Of a stretch of DNA of 40,968 nucleotides, positions 1 through 6,211 are shown one piece after another. Under the pieces are notes generated by a model. The model did not search any database and was not told where the DNA came from. It saw nothing but the letters and a program-made list of their open reading frames with translations. This DNA comes from a virus. Made by a program: the position numbers and the translations under genes. Within the stretch, counting starts at the first letter, position 1, and each line of letters begins with the position of its first letter. The stretch lies in the IMG/VR virus record IMGVR_UViG_3300042935_000194, positions 1 through 40,968 of that record. One strand, 5' to 3'.

Positions 1-18
1 ACTATCACCCGCGACCGC

Positions 19-34
19 AAATCCCATGGGATTA
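19..34. repeat. Regulatory palindrome, near copy 1
   Basis: AAATCCCATGGGATTA. The inner 12 bases (21-32) are a perfect palindrome and the outer arms differ from the consensus TAATCCC-RY-GGGATTA by one base. It lies directly upstream of the -35 of the promoter for the 134-775 gene, unlike most other copies, which lie at or after the transcription start. Confidence 0.7.
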
Positions 35-35
35 G

Positions 36-65
36 TTGCGCCTTATGAGAATGTTGTGGTATACT
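36..65 (+). promoter_or_regulatory. Sigma-70-like promoter for the 134-775 gene
   Basis: TTGCGC (36-41), an 18-base spacer and TATACT (60-65). The -10 is good and the -35 matches at TTG. The near-copy palindrome at 19-34 abuts it upstream, so a bound protein could activate or repress. Read by eye; no start-site data. Confidence 0.5.
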
Positions 66-111
66 TGACGTATGCCAAGTGAGGCATGCCCGCCTAGGGG
101 TTTTCTAGGTT

Positions 112-124
112 ACTTGTTTACTAA
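112..124 (+). promoter_or_regulatory. Early leader box, ACTTGTTTACTAA
   Basis: One of six copies of a leader sequence (consensus near ACTTGTTTACTTA) found just before the ribosome binding site of early genes. Here it runs into the AAGGAG Shine-Dalgarno of the 134-775 gene. It should be transcribed, so it may act in the mRNA leader. Confidence 0.55.
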
Positions 125-133
125 GGAGCTCAC

Positions 134-775
134 ATGAGCAAAGCAATCAAAGCCGCCACTGTAACAGTGGCAACGCGCGACGCGGCCATTGGCACGTTGA
201 TCAACGAAGCCGGTCAAGCCGCCCAAAGCATGTTGACCAAGTGCAAAGAAGCCGCCCAAAAAGCGGCCGGTCAACTTGACGCGGCCAAACCCATGGGAGA
301 CCGGATCGCGGGTGTAGTGTCACTTTATGCGGCCGATTTTACCGCGGCCGGTCATAACGTCAAAGCCCTATTCGTTGACGCGCTCACTTTGCACGCGGCC
401 GCCCAGTGCCCCGTTATGGTGAACACCATTGGCAAAGATGGAAAAAAGGTTGATACGCCGTCAACGGCGGCGGAGGCGGTCAACATGCCCAAGCATGCAA
501 TGCGAGACGCGGCCAAGCAAGTTCGCGAAGTGCACGGGATCGGCCGCAAAACCGGAGGCGGCCGCAAAACCACAGTGGCCAAAACACCAACGGCCGCGCC
601 CGCGCCTGATATGGTCAAAACAGAGACGGACAAATTTTCCGCATGGTTAGATGATATGGACGTTTATTTCAAAGATGCGGTTTTTCACCCGCGCATTGTC
701 GCGCACATGATAACCCTAGGTTATAGCGTCAACAAAGCGGCCAAGGGCAAAGTAGTCAAGGGCTCCGCCACTTAA
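134..775 (+). CDS. Ala/Lys-rich protein of unknown function, isolated transcription unit
   Basis: I do not recognise this 213-residue protein. It is very rich in alanine and lysine. The first ~55 residues look helical, a basic Gly/Lys/Arg stretch (about 135-150) is followed by an Ala/Pro linker, and the last ~50 residues are more ordered with aromatics. No signal peptide or membrane segment is visible. The ATG follows AAGGAG by five bases. The gene stands alone between its own promoter and a strong terminator. Codon use is odd: Ala-Ala pairs are mostly GCGGCC, giving nine GCGGCC hexamers in 642 bases, far denser than elsewhere in the window. A basic DNA-associated role is possible but is only a guess from composition. 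Confidence 0.85.
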   Translation: MSKAIKAATVTVATRDAAIGTLINEAGQAAQSMLTKCKEAAQKAAGQLDAAKPMGDRIAGVVSLYAADFTAAGHNVKALFVDALTLHAAAQCPVMVNTIGKDGKKVDTPSTAAEAVNMPKHAMRDAAKQVREVHGIGRKTGGGRKTTVAKTPTAAPAPDMVKTETDKFSAWLDDMDVYFKDAVFHPRIVAHMITLGYSVNKAAKGKVVKGSAT

Positions 776-795
776 GCCCAACCGGTAAACCGGCC

Positions 796-821
796 AAGCC
801 CCCTTTCGGGGGCTTTTTTTT
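796..821 (+). terminator. Strong rho-independent terminator
   Basis: Perfect 8-bp stem AAGCCCCC (796-803) with GGGGGCTT (808-815), loop TTTC, followed by an unbroken T run to 821. It lies 20 bases after the stop of the 134-775 gene and isolates that gene from the early operon. Confidence 0.92.
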
Positions 822-1469
822 CGTCAAAATTTTTTATCCAAAACTATCATCTACTATCACAACAAGCCCCACACCAAACTACTATCACGCGCGGCCCAGT
901 ATGCGACGATGTACGCGGTACGCATGTCGTATGAATGACGAATTTAATCCCGTGGGATTACCTAGAGTGTTGTAGATTGACAACTTTCCTTTAACCATGC
1001 GGGTTGCGACGTAAGTGAACGCTTTTTTAGATTACACGAAACTTACAAATCTAAATTAGTTTGCCTGTTGAATTGTACGTATGTTGTATGGATGAGCTAA
1101 GTTGTTGATTTTAAAGGCTTTTTTCGGGTAGCGGGCACTGGGGACTGGCATATATATATATAAATTAGTTAATTAGTTAATAGTTAGTAGTATTAGAGAG
1201 CAAAAGGTAAATTCCTGTAGCCTGTTCAAGTGTTTCGGCCCGTAACGTATGCAACCCCCCCAACTATTTACTCTCTAGCCTGAAAACCAAACTAATTGAC
1301 TAAAGTGAGCAAAATCAATGACTTACAATTTTTAGTCTGACTAATTTCCAAACTAATCCAACTATTGGGCTGACTAATTGCCAGAATCTACAAATCATCC
1401 ACACAACTTTCTCGATTATTTAACATCCAAATGTGTTGTTGTATGGGACTAATTTATACACCCCTTAAG
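822..1469. other. AT-rich non-coding region with ACTAATT/AATTAGT repeats, candidate replication origin
   Basis: No supportable gene lies between 776 and 1605. AATTAGT occurs at 1054, 1163 and 1171, and its reverse complement ACTAATT at 1291, 1340, 1373 and 1448, with a near copy ACTAATC at 1352. The two orientations therefore sit on opposite sides of a centre near 1200-1290. A TATATATATATA tract (about 1150-1161) lies beside the inner repeats. Oppositely oriented short repeats plus an AT-only tract are typical of phage and plasmid origins, but no initiator protein was recognised here. GTAC-GCG-GTAC at 911-921 is a further small inverted repeat. A regulatory or packaging role is an alternative. 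Confidence 0.4.
945..960. repeat. Regulatory palindrome, copy 2 (centre GT)
   Basis: Exact TAATCCC-GT-GGGATTA. It sits alone in the non-coding region, more than 600 bases from the next gene start. A TTGACA at 977-982 follows but no matching -10 was found. Confidence 0.85.
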
Positions 1470-1498
1470 TTGACAACAACACATTGACGTGGTACAAT
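1470..1498 (+). promoter_or_regulatory. Near-consensus sigma-70 promoter for the early operon
   Basis: TTGACA (1470-1475), 17-base spacer, TACAAT (1493-1498). This is one of the two best promoters in the window. The transcript would start near 1505 and cross the palindrome at 1554-1569 before the 1606 gene. Confidence 0.75.
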
Positions 1499-1553
1499 GT
1501 ACCCATCGAGTCAGAAAGCCCTCAAGCTATCCGATGCGATAAACGTCCTGTGC

Positions 1554-1569
1554 TAATCCCGCGGGATTA
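1554..1569. repeat. Regulatory palindrome, copy 3 (centre GC)
   Basis: Exact TAATCCCGCGGGATTA, a fully self-complementary 16-mer. It lies 55 bases downstream of the 1470-1498 promoter and 36 bases before the start codon at 1606, inside the transcribed leader. Confidence 0.88.
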
Positions 1570-1577
1570 ACTCCCTC

Positions 1578-1590
1578 ACTTATTTACGTA
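1578..1590 (+). promoter_or_regulatory. Early leader box, ACTTATTTACGTA
   Basis: A diverged copy of the leader box, eight bases after the palindrome and just before TGGAG and the ATG at 1606. The order palindrome, box, RBS, ATG is the same as at 4832, 5238, 6212 and 7538. Confidence 0.5.
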
Positions 1591-1605
1591 TCACTGGAGA
1601 TCATC

Positions 1606-2370
1606 ATGACAACTAATGCACATGTTGCCGCACGCTTTGCGTCTGCGGCTAAGAAACTTGTCGGCACTGAAATGCGCTCACTGGGTGTAGGCTCTAATAT
1701 GTCTGCACGCAATCCGAGCATTTCTCAGTCCAACGGGCTCAACATGGACTCGGACGGGCACTTCGACGTGTTGGCCATTGGCTATTCATACACAACAGAA
1801 GTTGCTCAGTTAGTACACAACAGCCACACAGGCAACGTCGAACTATGGATGCACGTCAACGGGTTCTCACCAACGACCAGACGTCACAAGTCACTGTACT
1901 TCAATGCTTTTCTGGAGCAACAGAAAGATGCAGGCGTGCCTTATGAGGTTGCCGTCAAGAAAGTTTATCGCACTGGGTGTTTTGAGCAGGGTTACCGCAC
2001 ACGTTGCAAGTGGAATGACGACAAGGGTTTCAGCGGGTTGACCAAACCACATCGTGCCGAGGCTTGTCAGTATGGCGTGAACTATGCCGAAGCTATGGAA
2101 AACCTACAGAATGCCGCGACTCGCCCGAGGTTGCATGATGGCACAAGGTTTGCGCTTTTAGACCATGCGCGGGTTCACCTTGAGACGTGCATTCGCAACG
2201 TGTCGCAGGACATTCACCCCAGTTCAGTCATTGCCTTATCACACGACAACCCTGATTTCTTGGACGCATGCCGCAACGTGCTTGACTTCATCTTTGTTGT
2301 ATCCGAGTACCCCGTCAAGCAAATGCGCGTAGCAACGGCCGGTTTCATAGCACTTCACACCAACAACTAA
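1606..2370 (+). CDS. Early phage protein of unknown function
   Basis: Not recognised. It has 254 residues, is soluble-looking, and has no membrane segment or evident catalytic motif. The N-terminal ~25 residues are Ala-rich and helical, the middle carries many aromatics and Arg/Lys, and cysteines are scattered rather than paired as a zinc site. The ATG is preceded by TGGAG at good spacing. It is the first gene behind the strong 1470 promoter, so it is probably among the earliest expressed phage proteins, perhaps a host take-over factor (inference from position only). Its TAA stop is the first three bases of the next palindrome. Confidence 0.85.
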   Translation: MTTNAHVAARFASAAKKLVGTEMRSLGVGSNMSARNPSISQSNGLNMDSDGHFDVLAIGYSYTTEVAQLVHNSHTGNVELWMHVNGFSPTTRRHKSLYFNAFLEQQKDAGVPYEVAVKKVYRTGCFEQGYRTRCKWNDDKGFSGLTKPHRAEACQYGVNYAEAMENLQNAATRPRLHDGTRFALLDHARVHLETCIRNVSQDIHPSSVIALSHDNPDFLDACRNVLDFIFVVSEYPVKQMRVATAGFIALHTNN

Positions 2371-2383
2371 TCCCGCGGGATTA
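2368..2383. repeat. Regulatory palindrome, copy 4 (centre GC), overlaps a stop codon
   Basis: Exact TAATCCCGCGGGATTA. Its first three bases are the stop codon of the 1606-2370 gene and its last A is followed by AAGGAAA, the RBS of the 2395 gene. It fills the whole intergenic gap. No promoter is visible upstream. Confidence 0.88.
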
Positions 2384-2394
2384 AAGGAAACATC

Positions 2395-2643
2395 ATGACC
2401 AAATACTACCCACTGAGAAACTTGACACTAGAAGAGGTTGCGTTTGTTGACGCCTATTGCAACTGCGTGGCTGACGCACCACGGGAGGAAGCTGTGCGGT
2501 TTATGGCCGTCGGTGCTGAGGCACGGGGAGACCGCGAGTTCTACGACTCCATCTCTGAATATTACACAGGACTGTTCGACGCCCGTGAGATATGGGTCAG
2601 TGCCTTGCAGTTTGCAAAGGATCACAAAAATGAGCAGACTTAA
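2395..2643 (+). CDS. Small acidic early protein, unknown function
   Basis: An 82-residue acidic protein rich in Glu/Asp and aromatics, with a Cys-Asn-Cys in the N-terminal third. No known fold recognised. The start is set by AAAGGAAA about seven bases upstream, directly after the palindrome. Its 3' end overlaps the next gene by 14 bases, suggesting translational coupling. Confidence 0.75.
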   Translation: MTKYYPLRNLTLEEVAFVDAYCNCVADAPREEAVRFMAVGAEARGDREFYDSISEYYTGLFDAREIWVSALQFAKDHKNEQT

Positions 2644-2914
2644 AAACTTAATCATCAGTTTGCTAGAGGATCACCATCCCGCAGAACTGGAAGAGATCAC
2701 GGGTGCAGACTGGGAGACTTGCTTCAAGCTCGTGCATGAGATACGCAAGGATGGGGGCTTTGACTCCAACGACTGGGAACCGGTGAAGTCCGGTGACATA
2801 TGGGCGATCTACGGCAAAACCTTTTCGGCTGAGTGGATCGATGAACACGGCGAGTGCCTAGCGTTTGACACCAAGCGCGAAGCAAAAGAATATATCAGGG
2901 AGAACATTAAATGA
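2630..2914 (+). CDS. Small early protein, unknown function
   Basis: A 94-residue protein starting MSRLKNLI. The open frame extends upstream to 2438, but that part overlaps the previous gene, so the ATG at 2630 is preferred. It is mixed acidic/basic with three tryptophans. The N-terminal half may be a small helical, winged-helix-like domain (LLEDHHPAELEEITG...), and the C-terminal half with an AIYGKTF segment looks like a beta hairpin. This fold idea is weak. It overlaps the next start as ATGA. Confidence 0.7.
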   Translation: MSRLKNLIISLLEDHHPAELEEITGADWETCFKLVHEIRKDGGFDSNDWEPVKSGDIWAIYGKTFSAEWIDEHGECLAFDTKREAKEYIRENIK

Positions 2915-3069
2915 CTGACCGCAAAAAAGCAGAACTGTTGGGTGAGGCACTGAACAACCTCATGCAATCCGCTCACAACTACATCGAGGATGGATCATGG
3001 CTTAACGACGTGCTCTATGACATTCAGCATGCACGAGACTTGATAAAAAGAATTGAGGCTGAAAAATGA
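2911..3069 (+). CDS. 52-residue helical microprotein
   Basis: ATG at 2911 overlaps the previous stop (ATGA). The product starts MTDRKKAELL and ends in a charged amphipathic helix (ARDLIKRIEAEK). Mostly helical, no membrane segment, function unknown. It is supported by tight coupling on both sides: its own stop overlaps the next start at 3066. It is too short for ordinary gene length cut-offs. Confidence 0.65.
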   Translation: MTDRKKAELLGEALNNLMQSAHNYIEDGSWLNDVLYDIQHARDLIKRIEAEK

Positions 3070-3155
3070 TGACCAAATGGGAAAAACTGGAGCGCGTTGT
3101 GCTCTTGCTTGGGATTATTGTTGTGTTACTTGACTTATTTATTTGGAGACCGTAA
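3066..3155 (+). CDS. 29-residue single-span membrane peptide
   Basis: ATG at 3066 overlaps the previous stop. A second in-frame ATG follows at 3069. After a short charged start (MMTKWEKLER) the rest is one strongly hydrophobic segment (VVLLLGIIVVLLDLFIW) ending RP. The stop TAA overlaps the next ATG at 3155. Such tiny membrane peptides in early phage operons can act on host membrane proteins, but nothing here identifies a target. Confidence 0.6.
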   Translation: MMTKWEKLERVVLLLGIIVVLLDLFIWRP

Positions 3156-3439
3156 TGACTTTTACCATACATGAAACCTTTGAATACAGCATCGGTGAGT
3201 TTGCTTTGCCGTACCTTATCAATGCCGACTCGACGGGGCTTAACGACGAAGAGCATGCCCTTGTTGATGAATGGTTCGACTCGAGCACTGACCAGTGGCG
3301 AGACGCTGACGACAACTTGTGGGTGTATACCCACATGTCTGTGGTTGAGGATTCTCGTGAAGAGTTTGCGTACGACGACATCACCGGCCACTACGGCACG
3401 ACGCAGAAAGTCATCTTGTTTTTTATCAGAGTAGTCTAA
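3155..3439 (+). CDS. Acidic early protein, unknown function
   Basis: A 94-residue protein starting MTFTIHETFEY. The frame runs four codons further upstream to a TTG at 3143, but GGAG at 3145-3148 fits the ATG at 3155. Very rich in Asp/Glu, with many aromatics. Its TAA stop (3437-3439) is the start of a palindrome copy. Function not recognised; high acidity would suit a DNA-mimic or inhibitor, but that is speculation. Confidence 0.75.
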   Translation: MTFTIHETFEYSIGEFALPYLINADSTGLNDEEHALVDEWFDSSTDQWRDADDNLWVYTHMSVVEDSREEFAYDDITGHYGTTQKVILFFIRVV

Positions 3440-3452
3440 TCCCGTGGGATTA
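3437..3452. repeat. Regulatory palindrome, copy 5 (centre GT), overlaps a stop codon
   Basis: Exact TAATCCCGTGGGATTA. The first three bases are the stop codon of the 3155-3439 gene and the RBS of the 3467 gene (AAAGGA) follows within a few bases. No clear promoter upstream. Confidence 0.88.
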
Positions 3453-3466
3453 AGAAAGGAACTATT

Positions 3467-3871
3467 ATGGGATACCGATCAGACGTAAAGTATGTCTTAT
3501 TGTTTAATACTGACGAGCAACGCCAAGCGTTCAAGTTGGAGGCAATGCTCATTGCCGCTGACATTGAGTCAGGGCTAGACGTTATCAACAACGACTGGGA
3601 ATACAAGATCGACCTGCACGATGTGGACTTCCCGTACCAGATACGTACGCATTACGAGGACGTTAAGTGGTATGAATCACTCCCGTGGGTTAGCCTGCAG
3701 GAAAAGCTCATGGACTTGGTTGTCAGTGACTACGGGGGAGGGTATGTGTTCCTGCGGTTAGGCGAGGAAAACGATGACGTGGAATGCGACCATGACTGCT
3801 CGGGTGAGCGCGATACCTATTTGTACGCCGACAACTATGTCGAAGTCATTCGTAAATCTGAATTTGTTTAA
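3467..3871 (+). CDS. Conserved phage-type protein with MGYRSDV N-terminus
   Basis: A 134-residue acidic protein. The start MGYRSDVKYV resembles a group of small phage proteins of unknown function that begin with this motif (recalled, not searched). The body has a predicted alpha/beta pattern and a C-terminal CDHDC cluster that could hold metal. AAAGGA precedes the ATG and the palindrome precedes that. Confidence 0.8.
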   Translation: MGYRSDVKYVLLFNTDEQRQAFKLEAMLIAADIESGLDVINNDWEYKIDLHDVDFPYQIRTHYEDVKWYESLPWVSLQEKLMDLVVSDYGGGYVFLRLGEENDDVECDHDCSGERDTYLYADNYVEVIRKSEFV

Positions 3872-3880
3872 GGGGCAATC

Positions 3881-4483
3881 ATGAGCTATGACGATATAAC
3901 ACATGAGGAAATGTTCACGCACAAGTGCGGCAAGGTGTACCGCGTGCGTTGGCTACCAGACTACGACTCAGGCTCTCCGCTCGAGTGGTCAGACAATCAC
4001 GGGGTTGTTGTCGAGATGGATTGGAACCCGTTGAACTCTGAGCAGATGGAGCAGCACATCGTTGACGAAGAGCCTGATCTTGAGGAAGAGACGCGCCTTC
4101 GCATGCTGAAACCACTGTTTACAAACACAGGTCGAACTGTGCGTAGGTTGTACTACGACTTCTTCTCGTCGCTTGAGGTTGCACGCAGGGAATGGGGGCA
4201 GAAGACGCCCGAGGATCGACTTCGTGCAGTGGAGCAGGACTATAAGTATCTGAAGGGTTGGTACGATAGCGATTGGCACTGGGTTCATCTTGAGGTAACG
4301 CTCATGGTCGACGGCGCGCCTGACTTTTCCTGCCAGTACAACGTAGGCGGATACGAGAGTGCCCTTGCGCTTGACACTGACTTGGAAGAAGACAAGCTCG
4401 ACACGATCAATCAGGCCATCAAAGAACTGGAATGGGATAGACGCGAGGCGTTGCATCCCGGACAACTGGAGTTAGCACTATGA
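3881..4483 (+). CDS. Early phage protein, unknown function
   Basis: A 200-residue acidic protein with many Trp and Tyr residues. The N-terminal ~45 residues look like a beta-rich domain with HKCGK, the middle is helical and charged, and the C-terminal ~60 residues have WHWVHLEVTLMV followed by an acidic helix. No catalytic motif recognised. ATG preceded by AGGGG. Its TGA overlaps the ATG at 4480, so it is coupled to the next gene. Confidence 0.8.
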   Translation: MSYDDITHEEMFTHKCGKVYRVRWLPDYDSGSPLEWSDNHGVVVEMDWNPLNSEQMEQHIVDEEPDLEEETRLRMLKPLFTNTGRTVRRLYYDFFSSLEVARREWGQKTPEDRLRAVEQDYKYLKGWYDSDWHWVHLEVTLMVDGAPDFSCQYNVGGYESALALDTDLEEDKLDTINQAIKELEWDRREALHPGQLELAL

Positions 4484-4722
4484 AACGTATGACTGACAAA
4501 GATCGCATGGTACTTATGCGTGCAGAATTGGCTTTGATTGTTGAAGCTAAGGACATGCCGAAACACGTGGCCAGTTGGAGCTATGAACAACTCAAGGAAA
4601 TCCTCGAGCACGCTAAAGACACTGGAGCAATCCCGTGGCACGTATACGCTGACGAAGATTTGTACGCTGAGCATCAAGACAAACTATCACGAAGCAAATT
4701 GCGCGGGTCGCCCTTAGCTTGA
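4480..4722 (+). CDS. Small helical early protein, unknown function
   Basis: An 80-residue, mostly helical charged protein beginning MKRMTDKDRM. The start overlaps the previous stop, with GGAG 11 bases upstream. It is the last gene of the first early operon segment. The next promoter overlaps its 3' end, its -35 starting at 4719. Not recognised. Confidence 0.75.
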   Translation: MKRMTDKDRMVLMRAELALIVEAKDMPKHVASWSYEQLKEILEHAKDTGAIPWHVYADEDLYAEHQDKLSRSKLRGSPLA

Positions 4723-4747
4723 CAACTGGGCAATAACCTGTTACAAT
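4719..4747 (+). promoter_or_regulatory. Near-consensus sigma-70 promoter
   Basis: TTGACA (4719-4724), 17-base spacer, TACAAT (4742-4747). It shares TTGACAAC and the exact TACAAT with the 1470 promoter. The transcript would cross the palindrome at 4792-4807 and then the 4832 gene. Confidence 0.75.
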
Positions 4748-4791
4748 AATGACATGGACTAGGGGATCGCCCACACCCTTAGTTCTTTCCG

Positions 4792-4807
4792 TAATCCCGT
4801 GGGATTA
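4792..4807. repeat. Regulatory palindrome, copy 6 (centre GT)
   Basis: Exact TAATCCCGTGGGATTA, 44 bases after the -10 of the 4719 promoter. It is immediately followed by the leader box. Confidence 0.88.
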
Positions 4808-4820
4808 ACTTGTTTACTTA
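4808..4820 (+). promoter_or_regulatory. Early leader box, ACTTGTTTACTTA
   Basis: Consensus copy, directly abutting the palindrome and followed by TGGAG and the ATG at 4832. Confidence 0.6.
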
Positions 4821-4831
4821 TGGAGATCATC

Positions 4832-5203
4832 ATGGATCAATCACAACTGTTATCTATTTTCGGCGGCGTGTACGACAAACTTGTGTCGGACGTTGCAGAC
4901 GCAGTTATCAGCAAAATGAAAGCTGAGACTCAGGCCGTGCTTGCGCTTGACGCAGACACATTAAAAGCATCGCTCCTTGAGCTACTCAATGACGATGACC
5001 AAACACAGGAAGCTGTGCGCGAGGCGTCGGTTATCTACATCGACGATCAGGTCGCTAGTAAGGTTGAAGACGCAATGAACGACTTCGACTTCGAGTCCAA
5101 GATCGACGATGTTGTCGACCAGAAGCTTGAGAACTTCGAGCCCAACTTCTCAGGCGATGACTTCGAAGAGTCCGTCAAGACCGTCATTCGTGACGCCCTC
5201 TAA
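4832..5203 (+). CDS. Highly acidic helical protein upstream of the MoxR module
   Basis: A 123-residue protein starting MDQSQLL. The frame is open to 4799, but TGGAG and the leader box place the start at 4832. It is strongly acidic, with long Asp/Glu-rich helices and little aromatic content in the C-terminal half, consistent with coiled coil or an elongated adaptor. Function unknown. It lies next to the DUF3150/MoxR/VWA genes under the same kind of control, so it may be an accessory subunit (inference). Its stop codon is part of the next palindrome. Confidence 0.8.
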   Translation: MDQSQLLSIFGGVYDKLVSDVADAVISKMKAETQAVLALDADTLKASLLELLNDDDQTQEAVREASVIYIDDQVASKVEDAMNDFDFESKIDDVVDQKLENFEPNFSGDDFEESVKTVIRDAL

Positions 5204-5216
5204 TCCCACGGGATTA
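5201..5216. repeat. Regulatory palindrome, copy 7 (centre AC), overlaps a stop codon
   Basis: Exact TAATCCCACGGGATTA. The first TAA is the stop of the 4832-5203 gene. No separate promoter is visible between the two genes, so here the site would act on read-through transcription. Confidence 0.88.
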
Positions 5217-5227
5217 ACTTATTAACT
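5217..5227 (+). promoter_or_regulatory. Early leader box, diverged copy
   Basis: ACTTATTAACT, a shorter, diverged version of the box, abutting the palindrome and followed by GGAG and the ATG at 5238. Confidence 0.45.
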
Positions 5228-5237
5228 GGAGAACATT

Positions 5238-6119
5238 ATGTCTATTAAAGATCACGCACTGTTAGTTTCCCTCACTGTCAACAAACCACAGATGACACAG
5301 AAGGACGGCAAGGCTACGGCCGATGCCGAGTCTGCCAACAACGCCCATGGTGCAGGGCAGTATCGCAAGGACTTGTACCCCAAGTCGCTTGTTCAACCGA
5401 TCGTTGCAGTGGAGACACAAGCCCGTGCATACATCGACAGCACCACATACCCGTGGCACAGGGGTGAGGACTTGTTGCCTTCATCGCGTTTCATGCAGTT
5501 CGCTGACCGCATGGCCAAGTTCGATCTCGAGTTCGATCAGGCGGTGACTGCGTTCCTCAACAACTGGAGCAACGTCATGATGCTTGCACAGAATAGTCAG
5601 GGCGGGTTGTTCGATCCCAACGCATACCCTGACTTGACTGACCTACGCAGATCGTTTCGCTTCCGCATCAACTACCGCCCCGTCACTGACATGGGTGACT
5701 TCCGCGTATCCATGCAGGAAGAAGAGCTCAGCACCTTGCGTCAGCAAGTTGAGGAGGCGACAAAGGAATCTATGAACGCGATCATGCGTGCACCCCTCGA
5801 GCGTCTGAAGCAAGTGGTTGCTCGCTTACATGATGTGACCGGCAAGGGTGAGCGTGAGATCATCAACAAGAGAACGGGTATCGGTGAGATTCGATCGCCT
5901 ATCTTCCGCGACTCGGTGTGTGAGAACATTGCCGAGGAGATAAACTTGTTGCATGACTTCGCTGACATTCTTCCGGACAACATCCTTGCACTGGCAAAGA
6001 CAGTCATCGACACGACGCCGCATCCACAACAGTTGCGTGACGATCCCGAGAAGCGTAAGGCGGTTAACGTGCAGACAACTGCACTGCTTGCGTCCATCGA
6101 CGAGATGCTCGAGTTCTGA
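5238..6119 (+). CDS. DUF3150-like protein of a phage MoxR/VWA module
   Basis: A 293-residue protein. Length, mostly helical makeup with a Glu-rich helix near 165-185, and position before a MoxR ATPase and a VWA protein match the DUF3150 family seen in phages beside CobS-like ATPases (recalled, not searched). The family has no assigned activity; it probably works as substrate adaptor or partner of the ATPase. No catalytic motif or membrane segment is visible. ATG is preceded by GGAG at seven bases, leader box and palindrome. The next gene has its own promoter in the 92-base gap. Confidence 0.7.
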   Translation: MSIKDHALLVSLTVNKPQMTQKDGKATADAESANNAHGAGQYRKDLYPKSLVQPIVAVETQARAYIDSTTYPWHRGEDLLPSSRFMQFADRMAKFDLEFDQAVTAFLNNWSNVMMLAQNSQGGLFDPNAYPDLTDLRRSFRFRINYRPVTDMGDFRVSMQEEELSTLRQQVEEATKESMNAIMRAPLERLKQVVARLHDVTGKGEREIINKRTGIGEIRSPIFRDSVCENIAEEINLLHDFADILPDNILALAKTVIDTTPHPQQLRDDPEKRKAVNVQTTALLASIDEMLEF

Positions 6120-6120
6120 T

Positions 6121-6149
6121 TTGCACTCAACTCAGAACCCTAGTAAGAT
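6121..6149 (+). promoter_or_regulatory. Sigma-70-like promoter for the MoxR gene
   Basis: TTGCAC (6121-6126), 17-base spacer, TAAGAT (6144-6149), directly after the DUF3150-like gene. The palindrome at 6168-6183 starts 18 bases after the -10, in the early transcribed region. Confidence 0.55.
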
Positions 6150-6167
6150 AGGCACACACGGGAGCCT

Positions 6168-6183
6168 TAATCCCGTGGGATTA
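6168..6183. repeat. Regulatory palindrome, copy 8 (centre GT)
   Basis: Exact TAATCCCGTGGGATTA between the 6121 promoter and the MoxR gene. Confidence 0.88.
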
Positions 6184-6186
6184 AAA

Positions 6187-6199
6187 ACTTGTTTACTTA
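6187..6199 (+). promoter_or_regulatory. Early leader box, ACTTGTTTACTTA
   Basis: Consensus copy three bases after the palindrome, followed by AAAGGAA and the ATG at 6212. Confidence 0.6.
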
Positions 6200-6211
6200 A
6201 AGGAAATCATC

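Noticed and set aside
352-633. Open frame opposite the 134-775 gene
   Set aside because: It is a mirror of the GC-rich Ala codons, has no ribosome binding site context and an unlikely composition.
977-1005. TTGACA as a promoter in the non-coding region
   Set aside because: No acceptable -10 is found at 16-18 bases.
2438-2629. Long upstream start for the 2630 gene
   Set aside because: It would overlap almost all of the 2395 gene; the ATG at 2630 fits the coupled layout.
3989-4465. 158-codon open frame on the - strand
   Set aside because: Lies fully opposite a well-started early gene with coupled neighbours and has no recognisable features.
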